This document shows positions 58,301-64,000 of a stretch of 64,000 nt of DNA, one piece after another (the stretch's first letter is position 1; every line of letters starts with the position of its first letter). The DNA is taken from positions 930,001 to 994,000 of the forward strand of contig JAHYIO010000036.1 of assembly GCA_020543525.1 (NCBI GenBank), read 5' to 3'. Both the position numbers and the translations under genes were made by a program. The notes under the pieces were generated by a model. That model saw nothing but the letters and a program-made list of their open reading frames with translations, was not told the origin of the DNA and made no database searches. The DNA is from Coriolopsis trogii. Lineage: Eukaryota; Basidiomycota; Agaricomycetes; Polyporales; Polyporaceae.

Positions 58301-61300
58301 CCAACCACACCTGCTGCCGCGCCATCTCCTGAGAAATCGACATCCGGTGTTGCGACGCCTCCCGCGACGCCGCCTCCTGTCAAACAGGCCGAGGCCCCTG
58401 CAGCGTCCACTACCCCGGCGTCCACCCCGGCAGCTGCAGGTGGCGCATTTGGCGGGTTAGCCACATCGAGCGGCTTCAGCAAGTTGCAGCCTGGGTTTGG
58501 CGCGTTCGGTGCGTTCGGGACGACCACCCCTGCTTCCTCTCCCTTCCTCGAGAAGTCAACCACGACGCCTCCTCCGACTTCTGTATTCGGTCAGACCTCT
58601 TTTGGTACGCCCACCACGCCAACGAACAAAGGAGACGGCACACAGCCTACGTTTGGCGCTCCGTCGTTCGGCAAGTCTTCCGTTGTTGGCGGTTCGTCGT
58701 TTTTCGGGAAGTTATCTACCCCCTCGCCGTTCGGGAAGCCTGCGGAAGTCCCCACCACCCCAGCGACTCCACCGACGGCTGCTGCAAAGAGCGCCTTCAG
58801 TGCCTTCAGCGGCAGTTCGAGTGCCTTTGGTGCAGTCGCTGCGAGCGCGGGAGGAAAGAGTTTCGGGGACATGTTGCGCCAGAAAGAAGGTGGCGATAAG
58901 GAAGGAGATGTCAAGCCCGAGGCCAAAGGTCTGAGCAAGACGGCGGAAGAGTGGAAGAAGCCGGTGTCGGCGTTTGCGGCGTTGAAGCAATCGGTACCTA
59001 AGACGCCAGAGAAAGGTGGGCAATGTTCGCCATGATGCCACTGCTGTATTGATCACTCACACTTGCATTTGGCAGGCGAAGACGAACCCGAGGAAGACGG
59101 CGAAGGAGATGACGACGATGTCGGAAACACGTCTTTCAGATCTAACGAGGACGAAGATGAGGATGATGTCGACGATGGCATTGACGCATTCCTCAAGTCG
59201 GACGAAGAGGATTTGGGTGAAGATGAAGACGAAGAAGAGGATGTGGACGAGGATAGCTTCTCACAGGCTCCCGACTCCCCCACCGTCAAGCAGTCGTCCA
59301 CGTCCAAGACGCCCTCCATATTCTCGGCCCCAACTCCCTTGAACGATCAAGAGTCATCAGGAGCAGTCCCTCCTCGTGCTAGCAGTACAACGCCGCCGGG
59401 TTCGCCGGACGACCGCGGTCCTGCACTCGTGTCTGCTCCCGCTCGGGCTGCTTCTGCGCCTCCTGCAAATAGTACTTCAGCCAGCGGCGGATTGCTTGGT
59501 GTTGGCCGGCCCTCTACTCGTCCAATGAAGAGTTCGCCTCTTGCAAGTCGTCCCATCAGTAGCAATGATGAGGATGAAGCCGGAGAAGACAAGGGAGACG
59601 AGGAAGACCATATGCCGTCCCCACCGGGAGCGAAGAAAGCTCGTTCAGCATCTCCAGTGATTATGACTCCCAGTAGCGCGACGTCCAGGCCAAAGACGCC
59701 TCCCGTGTTGTTTGGCGCTGCTGTTGCCCCGCCAAAGCCTGCACCGTTCAGCCTGAAGCCGGCTTCCTCTGCACCACCAACGGCACCCCCTGCAGCGACA
59801 GAAAGTTCGGGCGAAACGACAAAATCTCCGGCTTCAGTACCTCCACTATCGCTCTCAGGGCCTGGCACGTCTGGTTCGACGTCGATCTTTGGTAGCGCTG
59901 CTCCGATATTTACACCACCGACCAAGCCCCAGGGGGGCTTGTTTGGTTCGAAGCTCCCCGAGCCGTCGTTGTTCGCCCAGAAGCCGCCTACGCCACTTGG
60001 GAGTACCGGGAGTATATTCTCGGCGCCGCTTGCACCTTCGTCGACGAAGCCATCTTCACCCGTGCCCTCCCCTTCTGCCGCACCCATGATGCCGACTTTT
60101 GCTGGTTTCGGTGCCCCACCGCCGGTCCCCGCACCGACCTTGTCCACCAACGCCGGACTGTTCACCCAAGTTTCACGCGCGTTCACCCCTCCTCCTGTGT
60201 CAGCTCCTGCTCCTCAGACCCCCGCCCCTGTCCAGGATATGCAGTCAGAGTTTTCCAACCTTTGCATCAGCCTCACCAAGGAACTCGATGATGTGCGTTT
60301 ATTACCTTACAACATTGCTAATGAAGCTGCTGACAACATAATTACAGTTAAAGATCTTGGCCGCCCGAGCAAGCTCGCGTGCGACGCAGATGGGCAAGCC
60401 AGGCAGCGGTATGAAGACCAGCCAGGACCTTGGAGAGCCTACGAAGTGGGTGTTGAGCGACCTGACCCAGTTCAAACATATCATGAGCGAGGTGGAGCGT
60501 GAGCTCGAGAAGTGGCAGTCGGAGAAGGAGAATTGCATCACTTGCCTCCGCGAGCTGGAGAGTGACATGCTCAAAGGTACGCCTTCTGGGAATCGGCTGC
60601 GTCCAGCTTACTGACCCGATTCGTAGGAACAATGCGGAAGGAAGAGATCGAGCGCTTCAGCAAGGCATCCAAGGACACCGACTTTGCGCGGATGCTCAAG
60701 GCGAGGATGCTGAGCCCTGACCACCTCGAAACACAAGCGCAACTGCGGCGGGAGATTCGTGTACGTGACATACCCCTTCTACGATTCGCGCGAGACATTG
60801 AAATACCGCGTAGACAATTCGTACTCGACTGCAACAACTAGAGGATCACATACAGGCGTCGAAGAAGAAGCTTAATAGCGTTAAGAGTGGCAAGCCATCG
60901 TTCAAGTATGTAACCGTTCTGAAATAACTGTTGTGTGACTGACTGACATTGGCATACAGACCACCTTCACTGGACACTATCAACCGCACGTACCGCAACA
61001 TTGACCTTGCCATTGAACAGGAAGAGGAAGACGTCCACAACCTGACAGAGCGTATCGCAGAGCTTGAGCTGTCGCCACATCTCTCTCCTCTCCTCTCGTT
61101 CGCAGGGTCGACACGTGACAAGCGATTGCCAGAGCGCAACCGCCGCGTGGGTCGTGAAGTGACGCCGAACATTGCGGCTTCGACAGCAGCGGCACTAAAT
61201 GCAGAACGCAGTGCGCAGAAGTTAAAGCGCTCCCTCCTGAGTACTCGGAAAGAGCCTCTACTGAACACGAAAGCGGTCGACGCCGTGCCACCGAAGCGCG

Positions 61301-61770
61301 AGCTCCAGACTCCTCGCAAGCCTTTGCTCGCTCCTGAATCTGGAGTTGGCGTCGGGGCAGCATTCGCAGCCGGCTTGAATGGCGGGTTCCCCACCCCGGT
61401 GAAGGGGGAGCCGGCGAGCCCTACCCTACAATGGACACCCCCTCCTCCGGGCAGTCTTCCTCCGCCCTCGTGGTCTCTACCCCCCTTTGACTCTGGTGAG
61501 GGGTCGCCTCTGGCCGGCCTCGGGGCATCGCGGCAACGAGGCGCACGCGAGAAGGCTCATGCGAAGCCTATCCAGAGGGGAGAGAAGCCGCCACCGCCAC
61601 CGCCTCCTGCGGGTTTTAGTTGGGGTCCTGTGCCGGTCATTCAACCGAAGAACTCCATCTCCCTCTTCGCTGGTTTCGGGAACAAGGACAAGGGCAAGGC
61701 CAAAGAAGAGGGCTCCTCGGGCGGACTGGGCGGCTCATGGGTCGCCGACGGGTTCGGAGCCAGCAAATGA
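55389..61770 (+). CDS. NUP159: nuclear pore FG nucleoporin Nup159 (Nup214 type)
   Basis: Cytoplasmic-face nucleoporin used in mRNA export. Nine exons: 55389-55469, 55521-55668, 55739-56152, 56211-59015, 59076-60292, 60348-60576, 60627-60760, 60814-60905, 60960-61770; phases fit throughout; 1976 aa. Residues about 30-440 form the N-terminal beta-propeller (ALPGKPRLFAVADTRAWFA, SLSWSPKGKQIAIGLESGDI), which in the family docks the DEAD-box helicase Dbp5. Residues about 455-1140 are FG repeats, including a near-tandem FGQSSFGQSSFGQSAFG run (57597-57733). Residues about 1150-1215 are strongly acidic. A Pro/Ser/FG-poor spacer follows to about 1550; then a coiled coil (EVERELEKWQSEKENCITCL; TRLQQLEDHIQASKKKLN) that should bind the Nup82/Nsp1 partners, and a Pro-rich tail ending GSWVADGFGASK. 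The start MSVHEIQPQPTS leads directly into the propeller. Confidence 0.93.
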
Positions 61771-62090
61771 AGTCGTCGAGGACAAACCTTGGGTATTGGA
61801 CTTTCTACATTTCTATGACCACCACCATGTATGACACAGAGTTTCAAGCGTAGGCTACAGTGACAAGAAGTATGGTGACATTGTCATGGCCTCGTATTTT
61901 CTCAAGTCGCCTTGTCACTGTCGTCCAGGGCGTCTTGTTTGTGAGAAGTTTGGTCTTGATCTTCTTCTGCGTCCTGGAATTGCTCGGCGGACGTGTCGAA
62001 TGGGTTGTATATGATGCTCTCAAGATGAGCGAGTGCGGCCTGGAAGGAGAAGCGACAGAAAGGCGCAAAGAAATAGGTTGGCGCGAGGGT
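61771..62090. other. convergent intergenic region
   Basis: 320 bp between the NUP159 and pICln stop codons; holds both 3' ends. No further gene seen. Confidence 0.6.
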
Positions 62091-62813
62091 CTAATATGGG
62101 TTATAGCGGCTAGTGTTAATGAAATCGCTGCGCACTTTCCCTACTTCACTCAGCTCCTGGTCTGTGTCGCCGTTGAAGGTGTCGAATTCGCCAGCGTCGA
62201 CAAACGCGTCGTCGTCGTCATCCATTTCGTCTTCTTCGTTGGGATCTGGGTGGAGGGATGCACAGTAGGACAAGCTCTCGAATATGGGTTCGACTGTGGG
62301 TACGGTATATGTGAGTGGATGCGGATATAAGAGGAAAGGATGGGACGGGCATACGTGAGGAGGGGTCCTTAGGGAGGATGACTAGCTCCCGCATGCTCGA
62401 CGCGTCTTCGTCTTCGGCGGGTGATTCAGTAGCAGCAGCGGGCTCGTCAAGTTGGCAGTAAACGGATGGCCCAGCCTCAGCGCGGGATATGGCATGGAGG
62501 ATTATGGTGGGATAGTCTACTTGAAAGCCACGGCCAGTGGTGGACATGAATACAAGAAAACTAAACGCGTCATTAGCTGCTGTAAGCATTCAGAATGACA
62601 TGCACACCTCTCGATGACATATAGAGAGCCGTTGGCAGCGTCCTCTGGAGAAAAGCCATCTAGAGGAGGATCGAGAGTGATGGAGACATTTTCCTCCTTG
62701 TGGCGGAGAACGGGTGGGATGTCGGCAAAGGACGCAGGGGTGGACGCGCTCAGTGTCTTGTGCTCCTCTGGTGAGATGTGTGCGGGGACAGACTGGACGA
62801 GGATGACTGGCAT
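62091..62813 (-). CDS. pICln-like methylosome subunit
   Basis: PH-fold protein of the ICln/Lot5 family; in other eukaryotes pICln chaperones Sm proteins for the PRMT5 methylosome during snRNP assembly. Exons: 62813-62608, 62560-62355, 62293-62091; introns 47 and 61 nt; 204 aa. Visible features: ANGSLYVIES at the exon 1/2 junction, then GRGFQVDYPTIILHAISRAE (the core PH strands), an acidic loop (AEDEDASSMRELVILPKD), SLSYCASLHPDPNEEDEMDD and a C-terminal acidic tail with FNGDTDQELSEVGKVRSDF, ending NTSRYNPY. The family acidic HPDP-acidic segment and C-terminal end are both present. Start by the ATG before PVILVQSVPAHIS. Shares a 151-bp promoter region with the SH3 gene. Lies on the same contig as PRP18, another splicing-related gene, but this is probably coincidence. 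Confidence 0.9.
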
Positions 62814-62964
62814 TTTTGGAGGAGGGAGGAGGAGATGGAGGAGGAGGAGATGGGATCTGGATGGGTTGGAGGAGAGAGATCGAGATCTGGCGCAAAGCAG
62901 TGCCCCTTGATATCGGCGCCAAGGCACATTCACGCCTTCGACTCTGACCACAAGCTCAAGCACG
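62814..62964. promoter_or_regulatory. divergent promoter, pICln/SH3 gene
   Basis: 151 bp between start codons with a GGA-repeat (purine) tract at 62,818-62,852. Confidence 0.6.
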
Positions 62965-63882
62965 ATGCCCATCCCGACTCCCGCTGACCCCCAGGCGGCT
63001 GCTCTTCTCGCTCATGTCCTCACCCAGACCACCGCAAACATAAACTTCCTGGCCTCACAGAACTACATCACTCCTGCAGAAGCCTCCGACCTCATCAGTC
63101 GTCTCTCTCAATCTCCCAACGCCGCCGCCTCGACCGATGCTCTAGCATCGAGCTTCCACAACCTCGCCGTTGGCCCTGCTCGTACTCCAGAACCTGCCCG
63201 TCGTGTTCCTCCTCCTCCTGCCCGCAACAACGTCCAGAAGGCTCGCGCTGTATGGGCTTACAACGAGGACGGAAGGGTACGTCCGGGCTTACCTCTCCCT
63301 GCTGACAACTTCCTCCCGCTCACCGCATTCCGTGTACCCCCTTACAGGAGCCTAATGACCTCTCGTTCTCTTCCGGTGAGATCATTGAGATCGTAGACGA
63401 GACCAATGCCGATTGGTGGACCGGGAAATGCAGGGGCAAGCAGGGCCTCTTCCCCTCCAACCACGTCGAGAAGATCGACTCGGGCATGTCCGCCGCTTCC
63501 CCTCCACCTCACGTATCCTCCCCAATGGGCATGCCCATGATGCCCACGGCCCCCTCCCCCTCCTATTACTCTCCTCCCCCTCCTCAACCGTACGGCATGC
63601 CTCACAACCCAGAGAAGGCCGCTCTCTATCAGTCACATTACGCGCCGCCTGCTCCGGTTGCCCCTGTTCAGGCCCCCGCTCCCGTCCAGCAGCAGGCGCC
63701 TGCTGAGCCTCCCAAGAAGAACAAGTTCGGCAAGCTTGGCAGTACCATGGCCAACTCGGCAGCCGGCGGTGTCGGTTTCGGCGCTGGTAGGCCGCTTTGT
63801 CCCATCCTCTTCAGATCTCAGCTGATTGATGCAACCTGCAGGTGCTGCAATCGGTAGCGGTATTGTCAACGCCATCTTCTGA
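62965..63882 (+). CDS. SH3-domain protein of LSB1/PIN3 type
   Basis: Likely actin-patch adaptor; yeast relatives Lsb1 and Pin3/Lsb2 bind the WASP protein Las17. Exons 62965-63276, 63348-63786, 63842-63882; 263 aa. Residues about 1-90 are a helical N-terminal region (LAHVLTQTTANINFLASQNY) followed by a Pro-rich linker. Residues about 93-149 form one SH3 domain: ARAVWAYNEDGREPNDLSF, SGEIIEIVDETNADWWTGK, GLFPSNHVEKI, with the ALYDY-like, WW and SNYV-like positions in place. The C-terminal half is Pro/Gln/Ala rich (PPPHVSSPMGMPMMPTAPS) and ends with FGKLGSTMANSAAGGVGFG and AAIGSGIVNAIF, a Gly/Ala-rich tail typical of this group in fungi. The first intron lies inside the SH3 domain. Confidence 0.92.
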
Positions 63883-64000
63883 GGGGTCTTGCATGGTGTG
63901 TAGAGTACACGTGTGTGATACTGACATTGGACTTGCACTGCTTAGACACTTCCTATACTCTGCTCACTGGAGCTTGCCGCTGTATAGGATATCATACATT

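Noticed and set aside
1..64000. CRISPR arrays, rRNA or tRNA genes, secondary-metabolite cluster
   Set aside because: No regularly spaced identical repeats, no recognised RNA gene motifs and no biosynthetic enzymes were seen; a covariance-model scan would be needed to exclude tRNAs.

Overview
The window looks like nuclear DNA of a filamentous basidiomycete, most likely an Agaricomycete. The evidence is the dense set of 47-76 nt introns with GTNNGT donors and CTNAC-like branch sites, the style of the Ty3/gypsy elements, and conserved eukaryotic genes with fungal architecture. It falls into two very different compartments.

Positions 1-49.3 kb are transposon-dominated and gene-poor. From left to right: a decayed Ty3/gypsy element (gypsy-1, 1-6.7 kb, minus strand) whose protease/RT/RNase H block is inverted; a foldback repeat (7.4-7.7 kb); a gag and an RNase H fragment of a third gypsy family (8.1-9.8 kb); a complete but dead Tc1/mariner element with terminal inverted repeats and TA duplication (10,488-12,065); and a full-length gypsy element (gypsy-2, 12,197-23,296) with both LTRs, a 5-bp target duplication and a polypurine tract. 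Gypsy-2 has about 2.9 kb of extra open-frame sequence between integrase and the 3' LTR. It was later invaded by a hAT-like MITE in its 5' LTR and by a GC-rich MITE in its protease. Next come AT-rich sequence, a solo LTR (26.8 kb), a ribonucleotide reductase large-subunit pseudogene (27.8-30.0 kb) and two unrecognised multi-exon candidate genes (31.7-33.1 kb plus strand; 34.0-36.2 kb minus strand). Then follow three copies of one LTR (37.7, 41.0 and 46.5 kb), purine/pyrimidine-skewed low-complexity arrays (38.8-40.7, 42.1-42.6 and 43.2-43.9 kb) and scattered inverted copies of a repeat tipped with an ATTAGGAAAAAC-like motif.

Positions 49.3-64 kb are compact housekeeping DNA with six genes in alternating orientation: PRP18 (pre-mRNA splicing, minus), COX12 (cytochrome c oxidase subunit VIb, plus), an inositol polyphosphate 5-phosphatase (minus), NUP159 (nuclear pore FG nucleoporin, plus), a pICln-like methylosome subunit (minus) and an SH3 protein of the LSB1/PIN3 type (plus). 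Complete exon models with consistent reading frame could be assembled for all six (398, 83, 928, 1976, 204 and 263 aa). Divergent pairs share intergenic regions of 151-312 bp; convergent pairs are about 290-320 bp apart.

The most interesting items are the gypsy-2 extra 3' ORF, the hAT-like MITE whose pre-insertion site survives in the partner LTR, the inversion inside gypsy-1, the recurring G:C-to-A:T type lesions (TAG stops, Asp-to-Asn at catalytic sites) across unrelated transposons, the 5-phosphatase whose catalytic domain is split by two insertions of about 220 residues, and an 8-nt microexon in COX12. No CRISPR array, rRNA or tRNA gene was recognised.
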